The position numbers and the translations under genes are program-made. The notes under the pieces were generated by a model. The model saw nothing but the letters and a program-made list of their open reading frames with translations. It searched no databases and was not told the origin of the DNA. DNA of 38,065 nucleotides from Gemmatimonadota bacterium (lineage in GTDB: Bacteria > Latescibacterota > UBA2968 > UBA8231): the NCBI GenBank assembly GCA_018673255.1, contig JABHDC010000164.1:1-38065 (forward strand), in the 5' to 3' direction. This document shows positions 8,957 through 16,661 of the stretch, piece after piece; the first letter of the stretch is position 1, and every line of letters begins with the position of its first letter.

Positions 8957-9379
8957 TCAGTAGCCCTCACCGAATTCGATCACATCCGCCCGGATGGCGA
9001 GGGTAATGTCGCTGTATAGCAGCAAATTTGTGCTGTCGGAGTCGTAGTGGATATTGGCCAGCGCCAGGTGCCGGCCCTCCACCGGACCATGTTCCTTCTC
9101 GAAATTCTTCCACAGTTGCTCCATGGCTTCCTTGTACAGCTGGCCCGTGCCACTGATTCGGGCCAGGGATACCGATCCCGACTGCGGGCCATTGGAGAAA
9201 CTCACGCCGAACAGATAACCTGCCTTTGCCTCGCCCGAGACACCCGCTGCGACAATCTCATAGTTGGGCTCGGACAACTCCACAGTCGTCACATTGCTGG
9301 CGACGAACTGGCCTGTCTGGGCACAGCCGCTTAAGCCAACCGCGGCCAGGCACACTGTGATGAGTAGCGTTTTCTTCAT
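8957..9379 (-). CDS. Small secreted lipoprotein (DUF6567-like)
   Basis: A 140-residue lipoprotein. The ATG at 9379 begins a textbook lipoprotein signal (MKKTLLITVCLAAVGLSGC) with the canonical lipobox LSGC at Cys19, and a GGGGGGAA ribosome-binding sequence lies upstream. The mature part includes NVTTVELSEPNYEIVAAGV and a Gly-rich segment GEAKAGYLFGVSFSNGP, followed by ARISGTGQLYKEAMEQLWKN. This resembles small lipoproteins annotated DUF6567, recalled rather than searched. No function is known. It stands alone on the minus strand, its 3' end facing the palindrome and the efflux operon. Confidence 0.8.
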   Translation of the reverse strand: MKKTLLITVCLAAVGLSGCAQTGQFVASNVTTVELSEPNYEIVAAGVSGEAKAGYLFGVSFSNGPQSGSVSLARISGTGQLYKEAMEQLWKNFEKEHGPVEGRHLALANIHYDSDSTNLLLYSDITLAIRADVIEFGEGY

Positions 9380-9740
9380 CTGATTCCCCCCGGTACCTGC
9401 CCCTTCCCGGTCACAGACGCAGGCGATTCGCTGCCCGCACAAGGCCGTGGACGATCCATTGCCGGCGTGGACATGAGTGACGGCCAAGGTCGCCACCACC
9501 GATTGGACCGATTGAACCGAGCAAGGTTCCGCGAAGCTTTCTGTCGGGCCTCGATGAGGGCAGATCACCCGTGACACCCCGCATACCAGACGAGCCCTGG
9601 CCCATCGTCTGATGAGGGTGCGTTCGGAGGGCTGGACACTCGCTGGTCCCGGTATCACGTTTGTTGTGCTGCACGAGGGCGAGCGGGCATCATCCACCCT
9701 CAAGATCCCGACCTGGTTGCGACCCGAGTGGAGACATGCG
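9380..9740. other. Divergent intergenic region, no gene recognised
   Basis: This 361-bp gap separates the lipoprotein from the sialidase-like gene. Long open frames cross it on both strands but none shows protein-like features. The only pattern noticed is a short imperfect direct repeat (GATTGGACCGATTGAACCGA at 9501-9520). It presumably holds promoters for both flanking genes; no convincing -35/-10 pair was found. Confidence 0.4.
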
Positions 9741-11015
9741 ATGCACGAAGACCTGCGCAAGATCATCGTGTCACCCGAGATCAACTGTCCCGAGTCCTTT
9801 CCAGGATTCGGTGGTTTCTGCGGTTGGCCACGGATCTGCCGTCTGCTCAATGGTGATCTCTATGTCACCTTTTCGGCTGGTTACTGGCACGCCTCCTGGG
9901 TGAATCCACGTCCGGATCTACCCCCGGACTACGCTGACTATATGGAAACGCACATGGCGGGGGGCGCCACGTGGGATGCGCCCACGGGTGGTCACATCAT
10001 GTGGACGCGATCTCAAGATGAGGGAGCCACGTGGACACCGCCGCGGGATCTGCTGGTCCTGCCGGATGCCTACGCCCCTGGAGCCATCATGCAGCATAGC
10101 GATGGCACCATGTACGCTGCGGCTCTCATTCAGAGTGGTCACTACTGGGCGGGAAATCTGCCGGAACAGCCGATTGAGTTTCTCCGGCGGATGCACGAGA
10201 GTTTCCCCGAGCAGATCGTCGTATTGCGATCAGAGGATCTCGGCGAGAGTTGGCAGGAGGTCGGTCGCACGTCTGGCCCCTTCCTCACACGCCTCGAGCA
10301 TCCTTGTTCCATCACCGAAGCACCGGATGGATCGCTGCTGATGCTCACCGATGGACACGCGGCTCCGGTGAGCGAATCGCGGTGGGTGAATGCGCTGCTG
10401 CATTCCACCGATCGTGGCCAGAGCTGGCAGACGCGGTCGATCTTTGGTGATGGAGAACGGGACATGGAGGAGGGACACCTGGCGATTCTGCCCGATGGTC
10501 GGCTGGGGACCGCCTCGCGGCCCTGGGGACTGTGGACGACCAGTGACGATGAGGGATTCACCTGGTCCGAGCCGCGGCCATTGCTTGAATTTGAGCTGCC
10601 GGAAGGCAGAAGCCATCCCAATGCCTTCAAGAAGGGTGACCTGATCGCACTCAGCGACGGCACGCTTGTGCAGTTGACGTGCGGTGGCCCTGGGGGCAAT
10701 GGCCAGGTACTCTACAGCCGCGACAGTGGCCGGAACTGGGTTTCGGATGGCGATGATCGCGGCTTCCGGGCGGATCGATTCGCCTACTACCCCTCAGCCT
10801 GTGTCCTGGCCGACGATAGTGTCTTCATGGTCGGTGACCACCAGGGGTTCCCGAATCGCCATGGCCCCTTTGGGGCCGAGGTGGTGGCGTCGCGCTTCAG
10901 GATCTTGCCCGAAGAGGAGGGGCGAGGGATCGAGCGTCTCCCGATCGGGGGAGACCTCCACCTGCCTGCAGGCGTACAGGTCGACGCCGGCGGCCGAACG
11001 GATGAGCAGTTGTGA
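9741..11015 (+). CDS. Sialidase-like six-bladed propeller glycosidase
   Basis: A 424-residue protein with five Asp-box (BNR) motifs of the form S-x-D-x-G-x-[TS]-W: SQDEGATW, SEDLGESW, STDRGQSW, SDDEGFTW and SRDSGRNW, spaced as in the sialidase/neuraminidase fold. It has no signal peptide, so it is predicted to be cytoplasmic. The ATG at 9741 follows a GGAG sequence; the open frame extends upstream to 9612, but that extension does not look like protein. The exact substrate cannot be read from the sequence, since many relatives are not true sialidases. Its stop overlaps the GTG start of the next gene by 4 bp, indicating translational coupling to a glycerophosphodiester phosphodiesterase. Confidence 0.85.
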   Translation: MHEDLRKIIVSPEINCPESFPGFGGFCGWPRICRLLNGDLYVTFSAGYWHASWVNPRPDLPPDYADYMETHMAGGATWDAPTGGHIMWTRSQDEGATWTPPRDLLVLPDAYAPGAIMQHSDGTMYAAALIQSGHYWAGNLPEQPIEFLRRMHESFPEQIVVLRSEDLGESWQEVGRTSGPFLTRLEHPCSITEAPDGSLLMLTDGHAAPVSESRWVNALLHSTDRGQSWQTRSIFGDGERDMEEGHLAILPDGRLGTASRPWGLWTTSDDEGFTWSEPRPLLEFELPEGRSHPNAFKKGDLIALSDGTLVQLTCGGPGGNGQVLYSRDSGRNWVSDGDDRGFRADRFAYYPSACVLADDSVFMVGDHQGFPNRHGPFGAEVVASRFRILPEEEGRGIERLPIGGDLHLPAGVQVDAGGRTDEQL

Positions 11016-11725
11016 CATCAGACAACGGGCAGCATGTGGCCGTCACCGCCCATCGCGGGGCCAGCGCCTACTATCCTGAGAATACTCGACCCGCTTTTGA
11101 GGCAGCCATCGCCCTGAATGTCGAGCGGATCGAGTTCGACGTGCGTTGCACGGCCGATGCCCGGCTCGTCATCATCCACGATGATCGTGTCGATCGAATC
11201 AGCGATGGCCGTGGCGCGGTCTGCGACCTGTCCCTCGAACAGATCCTCGCCCTGGATGCCGGTGCCTGGTTCGGATCGGACTTCGCAGGTGAACGATTCT
11301 TGACGCTCCCAGACGTTCTGGATCTGATCCCGTCGACGGTGTGGCTGAATGTGCATCTGAAGGCGACGGATGAGGATCGATCCCAGCTCGTGGCTGCCGT
11401 CGTGGCTCAACTGGTCGATCGGCAGCTCCTTGGGCGCAGCTTCATCACCGGGGCAGAACCGATTCTGCTGGAAGCGCGCCGTCTGCAACCGGCGATCGGG
11501 ATTTGCAGCAATCTGCCCGTGGCCCGGTGTGTCGAGATCGGTTGCCGGATCCTCCAGCCGTCGAATGCGATCACAACGCCTGAGCTGGTAACCGAAGCAC
11601 ACGCCAACGGGATCCAGGTGCATCCATTCTTCGCCGACGATCCGGTGGAGATGCGCCGGCTCATCGATTGTGGCGTGGATGGAATGCTGACAAATGATCC
11701 AGCATTGCTGCAGGAAGTTCGCTGA
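11012..11725 (+). CDS. Glycerophosphodiester phosphodiesterase family protein
   Basis: A 237-residue protein of the GDPD TIM-barrel family, which hydrolyses glycerophosphodiesters to glycerol-3-phosphate and an alcohol. The signature residues are present: H14-R15-G16 (TAHRGASAYYPENT), E41 and D43 (RIEFDVRCT) and H56 (VIIHDD), followed by C-terminal barrel strands ending in CGVDGMLTNDPALL. The length fits small cytoplasmic GDPDs, and no signal peptide is seen. The start is a GTG inside the stop of the sialidase-like gene (GTGA overlap), so the two are almost certainly co-translated. Confidence 0.9.
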   Translation: MTSDNGQHVAVTAHRGASAYYPENTRPAFEAAIALNVERIEFDVRCTADARLVIIHDDRVDRISDGRGAVCDLSLEQILALDAGAWFGSDFAGERFLTLPDVLDLIPSTVWLNVHLKATDEDRSQLVAAVVAQLVDRQLLGRSFITGAEPILLEARRLQPAIGICSNLPVARCVEIGCRILQPSNAITTPELVTEAHANGIQVHPFFADDPVEMRRLIDCGVDGMLTNDPALLQEVR

Positions 11726-11736
11726 ACCACGCGCCT

Positions 11737-11769
11737 ACTGTGCGGTGAATGACTGTGCCGTGAAATGAC
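11737..11769 (+). repeat. Imperfect tandem repeat before the 11801 gene
   Basis: Two near-identical units, ACTGTGCGGTGAATGAC and ACTGTGCCGTGAAATGAC, are adjacent in the 75-bp gap between the GDPD gene and the next gene. This could be a paired regulator site or chance; no promoter is evident beside it. Confidence 0.35.
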
Positions 11770-11800
11770 ATGTGACTGACCCTGTGATACGGAGTACGCA

Positions 11801-12751
11801 GTGACCACCACAATGCAGACCGACCCCAGACTCAGCCGCTTCTCACCCCTGTCACGGATCCTCTGTTATGATGACTTCGACGAGGGCCTGCACGGCTGGT
11901 CGCCGCTGATCGGCAACTACGAGCGTTCTCTGGGTTCGATTCTGCCCGAGTATCAGGATCTGCGACCACCGATGCTCAGCAATCTGACCATGTGGGACAC
12001 GGGGACGGCGGGCTCCATGGAAGGCACCTATGCCCTCAAGCTGGCGACGCGCCCTGAGGAGGGTTCTCTGGCCGTGGGAATCAAGCGGCAGACTTTTCGC
12101 CAGCTCGGCAAGATCCAGTTGGAGTGTTACTTCACTTTCAAGCCCGAGGCGCGAGACCTGCAACTGGGAGAGATCGACGTGCGCGCTGCCGGCGTGCTGT
12201 TCGATATCCAGGATGGCGAAGGGGAGGGAGCCCAACGCTGGATGCCGCATCTGCGCTACCTGAATGGCTTGAAGGGGGAACGTGTGGCACGCTGGCAGAC
12301 CAAGCCAGAGACCCGGGCCATGCGGGCGATCGGTGACAGTGGAAAGACCGTGTCACACTTCCATCTGGGTGCCGAGGGGTGGCAGGATGTGCCGGGCGAG
12401 CCCCAACAGCTGTGTTACAACGAGATCGCCACAAAGATGAACTGGCACTACCTGCGGGTGGGCATCGATCTGCGCGAGCGTGCCTTTACCGGATTCCAGT
12501 GCAACGATCGCGTCTATGGTCCGGCGCAGATGCGCCCCATCCGCATGAAGGCCATGGCCAATCTCTGGTGCATGCTCAATGTTCTCTTCTGGTGCGAAGC
12601 GGACACCGACAAGAGGGCCTTCCTCTACCTCGATTCCGTCCTGCTCTCAGGGGAATTGCATGGAGATCTCGTAGGAGACAGCGCCGCATCCGTCACTGCT
12701 TCGATCGATCCGGTCGATGATCCTCGCCTGAGGATGCCAGGCCAAGGGTGA
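11801..12751 (+). CDS. Protein of unknown function (DUF6772-like)
   Basis: A 316-residue protein without signal peptide or membrane segments, not securely recognised. The GTG start is preceded by GGAG at a good distance. It opens with RILCYDDFDEGLHGWSPLIG, a pattern seen at the start of concanavalin-like or carbohydrate-binding beta-sandwich domains, and has other aromatic, strand-like stretches ([33 protein letters not shown]). It recalls a family labelled DUF6772, from memory only. It is probably the third gene of the sialidase-GDPD cluster. Its last 105 bp overlap the 3' end of the convergent glycosyltransferase gene. Confidence 0.7.
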   Translation: MTTTMQTDPRLSRFSPLSRILCYDDFDEGLHGWSPLIGNYERSLGSILPEYQDLRPPMLSNLTMWDTGTAGSMEGTYALKLATRPEEGSLAVGIKRQTFRQLGKIQLECYFTFKPEARDLQLGEIDVRAAGVLFDIQDGEGEGAQRWMPHLRYLNGLKGERVARWQTKPETRAMRAIGDSGKTVSHFHLGAEGWQDVPGEPQQLCYNEIATKMNWHYLRVGIDLRERAFTGFQCNDRVYGPAQMRPIRMKAMANLWCMLNVLFWCEADTDKRAFLYLDSVLLSGELHGDLVGDSAASVTASIDPVDDPRLRMPGQG

Positions 12752-14158
12752 GAGTCGGCTGCCGCTTCGCGCCACGTAGACGGAGATCTCCTTCTCATCC
12801 ACATCGGCAATGTGGGCAAAGCGTTCGTCGTCGGTGATCGTCACTTCTGGCTGCGATGGCAGGTAGCGACCCAGTCCGAAGCCGACGCCATATTCGGCGC
12901 TGCTGACTCGCGCCACGGCGATCCCCTGATTCTCGAGCCGATCCTGAAGTTCCTCACTGAACTCCTGCCAGCCGTGATATTCGCAGACGCGTTCTGTCCA
13001 CGAAAAGGTGGGTTCGCGCGGCAGATCAGTGGGTGAAACGATCGAAGGATAGGTGGCGTTGATCGAATTCGGGGATGAGGCCACCAGTGCCTGGGCCAGC
13101 CCCGGCCACCGCAATGTGGTTGCCGGGATGGCGGCCTGACCGATTCCGATCACAAGCAGTGCCACCCACCAGAGCCGATGAACGCGACGCCGGTGCAGAT
13201 CCCGAAATGCCAGGGGCCACAGGCCGAGGAAGCCGGGTAGAATCCAGTTGCCCTTCACCTGTCCGTTGACGAGGGCGAAGAAGGCGAAGGTCCCCATGAG
13301 GCTCAGCGCGGGTACCAGCAGCAGATCGACGCCATCCTCTGCGCGCCGAGTCCAGGCACGAGCCACGCCGGCATACAGCAACAGCAGCAGAGGCGGCGAG
13401 AGATACAGCAGCGGCGCCAGCAGGAACAATCCGCCGCGCCACAGGACGCTGCGGTCGGCGGCAACCTGCGACAGGGACCCCAATGTGAAGGGCAAGTGGA
13501 AGTCGAGTTTCCACAAGGCGAGTACGAGGGGAGAAGCGACCACGGCGCAGGGCAGCGCGCACAATAGCAGGGGGCGAAACCCCCGTTGCCGCCGCAGGGC
13601 CAGAGCCAGCAGCAGTCCCGCCGCCAGCACACAGCCAGAATACTTGCACAGTGCCGTCAGCCCGGCCAGTACGCCCGTGAGCAGCCAGTCGCGATCCGTC
13701 TCGGTTCGATCGGCCCGGTGGGCACTGGCCAGTGTCAGAAGCCAGATGGGGACCAGCACACCATCCGGATGCAGGAAAGAGCCCGTGTGCCAGGCCCAGT
13801 GGGAGGTGACGAAGGTGACGACGGCGATCAGGCGATCTTCAGGTGCCAGAGACAGGCGCCGGCAGGCGGCGTGAAGGAGCCAGGCCGAGCCGAGGCCACC
13901 GATGAGGATGGGAAGGCGAAGGAACAGGTCAACGCCTGGCTGGAGTGTGTCGGCAACCCGGATGACGGCGAACAGGACGAAGGCATAGCTGGCATCCAGG
14001 TGATGCCGCGCCCAATACCAATAGGCCGCTTCGTCCTTGCCCAGTTCGACGCCAGCCAGCAACAGAGCCTTGAATGCCAGCAGAATGAGAGCGGCCCCAA
14101 GGAGGGCGCCTCGATTGACCCTCTCTGAGGGCCCGGTTATATTCCAAAACCCGCGCAA
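12647..14158 (-). CDS. GT-C family glycosyltransferase (PMT/ArnT-like, GT39/GT83 type)
   Basis: A roughly 503-residue integral membrane protein with about ten hydrophobic segments and a C-terminal soluble part, as in the dolichyl/undecaprenyl-phosphate-mannose protein transferase and ArnT superfamily. The catalytic acidic pair in the first extracytoplasmic loop is seen as [16 protein letters not shown] (D42, E43). Such enzymes move a sugar from a polyprenyl-phosphate carrier to protein or lipid. The frame opens at a TTG at 14158 with no clear ribosome-binding site, and a clpP promoter lies inside its first codons, so the true start may be further in. The 3' end overlaps the convergent gene by 105 bp. 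Confidence 0.82.
   Translation of the reverse strand: MRGFWNITGPSERVNRGALLGAALILLAFKALLLAGVELGKDEAAYWYWARHHLDASYAFVLFAVIRVADTLQPGVDLFLRLPILIGGLGSAWLLHAACRRLSLAPEDRLIAVVTFVTSHWAWHTGSFLHPDGVLVPIWLLTLASAHRADRTETDRDWLLTGVLAGLTALCKYSGCVLAAGLLLALALRRQRGFRPLLLCALPCAVVASPLVLALWKLDFHLPFTLGSLSQVAADRSVLWRGGLFLLAPLLYLSPPLLLLLYAGVARAWTRRAEDGVDLLLVPALSLMGTFAFFALVNGQVKGNWILPGFLGLWPLAFRDLHRRRVHRLWWVALLVIGIGQAAIPATTLRWPGLAQALVASSPNSINATYPSIVSPTDLPREPTFSWTERVCEYHGWQEFSEELQDRLENQGIAVARVSSAEYGVGFGLGRYLPSQPEVTITDDERFAHIADVDEKEISVYVARSGSRLSPLAWHPQARIIDRIDRSSDGCGAVSYEISMQFP
14115..14143 (+). promoter_or_regulatory. Sigma70-type promoter for clpP
   Basis: TTGACC at 14115-14120 and TATATT at 14138-14143 are separated by exactly 17 bp. 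Transcription would start near 14150 and give a leader of about 36 bases before the clpP ATG. The promoter lies over the 5' end of the divergent glycosyltransferase frame. Confidence 0.65.
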
Positions 14159-14185
14159 AGAGAGCTACGAGAGGAACACGAAGAG

Positions 14186-14773
14186 ATGGCAGATAAGGAA
14201 AAAGAAGAGGGTCTTCTTCAGGAAGTCACGGAGCGGAATATTGAGCATTCGCTTCTCAAGTCCCGGAAGATCTTCTTGTGGTCGCAGGTCGACGATGACT
14301 CCGCCCGAGCGGTGGTCACTCGCCTGCTGTCTCTGGATGCTGAAGATTCCGAGACTGAAATCGTCCTGTATATCAATAGTCCTGGTGGCTCCGTCTCCGA
14401 CGGGCTGGCAATTTACGATGCCATGCAGGCCATTGGCAGCCCCGTCTCGACGGTCTGTACCGGGCTGGCAGCCAGCATGGGTGCCGTACTGCTGGCTGGC
14501 GGTGCCAAGGGGCGACGCTTCACCTGGCCTCACGCCCGTATCATGATCCATCAGCCGTTGATCATGGGCACAATCACCGGACGCGCCACGGATCTGGACA
14601 TCCACGCTCGTGAGATGCTCAAGACCCGCGAAGAGATCAACCGGTTGTTGGCGTCGCATACGGGGCAGGATATCGAGAAGTTGGCAAAGGATACGGATCG
14701 CGATTTCTACATGTCGCCGAAGGAAGCCAAGGAATACGGCCTCATCGACGATATTGTCACGACGATCTCCTGA
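14186..14773 (+). CDS. clpP: ATP-dependent Clp protease proteolytic subunit ClpP
   Basis: A 195-residue serine protease subunit that forms tetradecameric barrels with Clp ATPases and degrades unfolded substrate proteins in the cytoplasm. The catalytic triad is in the standard places: Ser97 (GLAASMGA), His122 (RIMIHQP) and Asp171 (DTDRDFYM). The oxyanion-loop sequence [17 protein letters not shown] is also present. The ATG follows GAGAGGA. It is a single-gene unit with its own promoter and intrinsic terminator; no clpX or clpA lies beside it, so it may be a lone or extra copy. Confidence 0.95.
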   Translation: MADKEKEEGLLQEVTERNIEHSLLKSRKIFLWSQVDDDSARAVVTRLLSLDAEDSETEIVLYINSPGGSVSDGLAIYDAMQAIGSPVSTVCTGLAASMGAVLLAGGAKGRRFTWPHARIMIHQPLIMGTITGRATDLDIHAREMLKTREEINRLLASHTGQDIEKLAKDTDRDFYMSPKEAKEYGLIDDIVTTIS

Positions 14774-14807
14774 GCGAGAGCTGTCGCTCAGGCTCCAGAC
14801 CAGATTC

Positions 14808-14841
14808 GGGCCACTCTCCGTCAGGAGGGTGGCCCTTTTCT
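14808..14841 (+). terminator. Intrinsic terminator of clpP
   Basis: The stem GGGCCACTCTCC (14808-14819) pairs with GGAGGGTGGCCC (14824-14835) around a 4-base loop, with a single T-G pair, and is followed directly by TTTTCTT. It lies 35 bp after the clpP stop. The minus-strand mutM gene ends just beyond it. Confidence 0.9.
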
Positions 14842-14862
14842 TATGCTCGCACCGCCGCGTTC

Positions 14863-15672
14863 TCATCGTTGACAGCCGGGGCAGTAGAAGGTGCTGCGTC
14901 CTGCCTGAACGATCGACTTGATCCGCGTCGAGCACGTGCGGCACGGTTCCCCTTCGCGGCCATAGACGGCCAGTTGACGCTGGTAGTAGCCGCCGGCACC
15001 GGTTCCGGCATAGTCACGGATCGTGGTGCCACCATGGTCGATCGAGCGCTGCAATGTCGTCTTGATTGCCTCCACGAGCCGCTCGAGTCGCGGTCGCCGT
15101 ATGCGATGAGCGGCCGTCGTCGGTCGAATCGCAGCAGCGAACAGGGCTTCGCTTGCATAGATGTTGCCCACGCCAACCACGACATGGCCATCCAGGAGCA
15201 GATTCTTGATCGGACGCTGGCGTCCCTGGCAAGCGGCTGCCAGAAGATCTACATCAAAATCATCTTCCAGTGGTTCCACGCCCAGATTCTGGAGCCAGGG
15301 ACAGTCGACCAGTTGTTTCGAGGTGAGCGAAAGAACGAGGCCGAAGCGTCGGGGATCGTGGTAGACGAGTGGGGGGCCGTCATCGAGATAGAACACGACG
15401 TGGTCGTGCTTCAGTTGCTGATCTCTCAGCACGAGGTTTCCCGACATCCCAAGGTGGACGAGCAGTGTTCGGGCGCCTTCCACGTGCAGCAGCAGGTATT
15501 TGGCGCGGCGCTCACAAGACAGGATGCGCCGGTCGCGCAGTGCCTTCAAGCGCCGACGTGACAGGGGCTCGCGCAACTTCAGGTCGGCACACCACACATC
15601 ATCGATCCGGCGGCCGACGACGTGAGCCTCCATCGCCCGACGAACGGTCTCGACTTCGGGTAGTTCAGGCAT
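14863..15672 (-). CDS. mutM: Formamidopyrimidine-DNA glycosylase
   Basis: A 269-residue bifunctional DNA glycosylase/AP lyase that removes 8-oxoguanine and formamidopyrimidines in base-excision repair. The N-terminal PELPEVETVRR supplies the catalytic Pro2 and Glu3, Lys58 lies in ERRAKYLLL, and the helix-two-turn-helix region reads GVGNIYASEALF. The C-terminal zinc finger is complete: C-x2-C (EPCRTC) and C-x2-C (YCPGC). Length and motifs are typical. The upstream VOC gene ends 22 bp before this start on the same strand, so the two may be co-transcribed. Confidence 0.96.
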   Translation of the reverse strand: MPELPEVETVRRAMEAHVVGRRIDDVWCADLKLREPLSRRRLKALRDRRILSCERRAKYLLLHVEGARTLLVHLGMSGNLVLRDQQLKHDHVVFYLDDGPPLVYHDPRRFGLVLSLTSKQLVDCPWLQNLGVEPLEDDFDVDLLAAACQGRQRPIKNLLLDGHVVVGVGNIYASEALFAAAIRPTTAAHRIRRPRLERLVEAIKTTLQRSIDHGGTTIRDYAGTGAGGYYQRQLAVYGREGEPCRTCSTRIKSIVQAGRSTFYCPGCQR

Positions 15673-15694
15673 TCAACTCACTGTCTGCTGAAAC

Positions 15695-16456
15695 TCAGTC
15701 AGGTGGATCCTGCAGAAACATCGCGCCGAAGGTCGCGCCCTGCGGATCGATCAGGACGGCACCCCGTCCCACTTCGGGCCAGTCATCCGGCGGCATTCTG
15801 ACGCCACCGCCCAAGGCGTTGGAGCGCTCCAGGACTGCATCGCAGTCATCGACGTTGAAGTACACAAGCCAATGGGCCGGTGCCTGACTGGATTCCTGAC
15901 TCGATGCGTCGTCTGGTGTCAGGAGGCCGCCGGCAGGTCGATCACCATTGATGAAGACCGTGTAGGAGTCGCCATAGGGTTCCACCGTCCAGTCGAAGAG
16001 CGTGGAGTAGAATGTTCCGGCTACTTCCGCATCGGTGGTGATCAACTCATTCCAGCAGAGCGTGCCATGCTGATTCACGATCCGGGCGCCGATCTCTTCG
16101 CCCGGCTCCCAGACAGCGAAGACGGCACCCACGGGATCCTGCATGACTGCCATTCGCCCCGAAGAGCCCACGTCAAAGGGGGGAGCCAGAACATGTGCGC
16201 CCAGTCCTTCGGCCTTCTGAGTCATCGCATCTGCGCTCTCAACAGATATGAAGCTCAGCCAGAATGATGTATCGCCCTCGCCCGTGCCCATGCCGCGCAA
16301 TCCGGCCACTGCCAGGTCCTGCAATGCGCCGGTGTCAGGGTCGGTGAAGGTCCACCCGAACAACTCGCTGTAGTACGTGCGAGCAGAATCGGCATCGGTT
16401 GTGTTCAGATGGATCCAGCAGAACGTGCTGGTGGGGTAGCTGTCGCGTAGGCCCAT
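15695..16456 (-). CDS. Two-domain VOC (glyoxalase-like) family protein
   Basis: A 253-residue protein of two tandem vicinal-oxygen-chelate modules. The first begins FCWIHLNTTDADSARTYYSE and ends DPVGAVFAVWEPG; the second begins LCWNELITTDAEVAGTFYST and ends DPQGATFGAMF. This arrangement is common in proteins annotated as VOC/glyoxalase-bleomycin resistance family. The ATG at 16456 is chosen because the module starts soon after it; the open frame extends to 16555 through an Arg-rich stretch that does not look like protein. Substrate and metal dependence cannot be deduced. It lies upstream of mutM and divergent from the 16662 operon. Confidence 0.85.
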   Translation of the reverse strand: MGLRDSYPTSTFCWIHLNTTDADSARTYYSELFGWTFTDPDTGALQDLAVAGLRGMGTGEGDTSFWLSFISVESADAMTQKAEGLGAHVLAPPFDVGSSGRMAVMQDPVGAVFAVWEPGEEIGARIVNQHGTLCWNELITTDAEVAGTFYSTLFDWTVEPYGDSYTVFINGDRPAGGLLTPDDASSQESSQAPAHWLVYFNVDDCDAVLERSNALGGGVRMPPDDWPEVGRGAVLIDPQGATFGAMFLQDPPD

Positions 16457-16591
16457 GTGGTCTGGTCGCCGTCGTCGTCGGACGATGCTGGCGGGCGTGC
16501 ATACCGCCCAGAGAACTCGTGCCGCAAGTGTATGGGGGGGGTGGCCGGACGGCAAGAAACATCATGCGGCAGGTGGTGGTCGTGCCTCACC

Positions 16592-16620
16592 TTGAGCAGG
16601 CTGAGGTGGCCCGTTACATT
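16592..16620 (+). promoter_or_regulatory. Possible promoter of the 16662-21391 operon
   Basis: TTGAGC (16592-16597) and TACATT (16615-16620) are separated by 17 bp, 41 bp before the first gene. Each box matches the sigma70 consensus at four of six positions. Confidence 0.4.
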
Positions 16621-16661
16621 CGCCCTTCCTTCACGTCCCCAAGCCGAGAGTCCTGAATCCG

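Noticed and set aside
9380..9850. N-terminal extension of the minus-strand lipoprotein
   Set aside because: The canonical lipoprotein signal and ribosome site at 9379 fix the start; the extension is not protein-like and overlaps the start of the sialidase-like gene.
13466..13477. CTGCGACAGGGA as a second copy of the palindrome end
   Set aside because: It lies inside the glycosyltransferase coding sequence, matches only the outer dozen bases and has no mirrored partner nearby; chance similarity.
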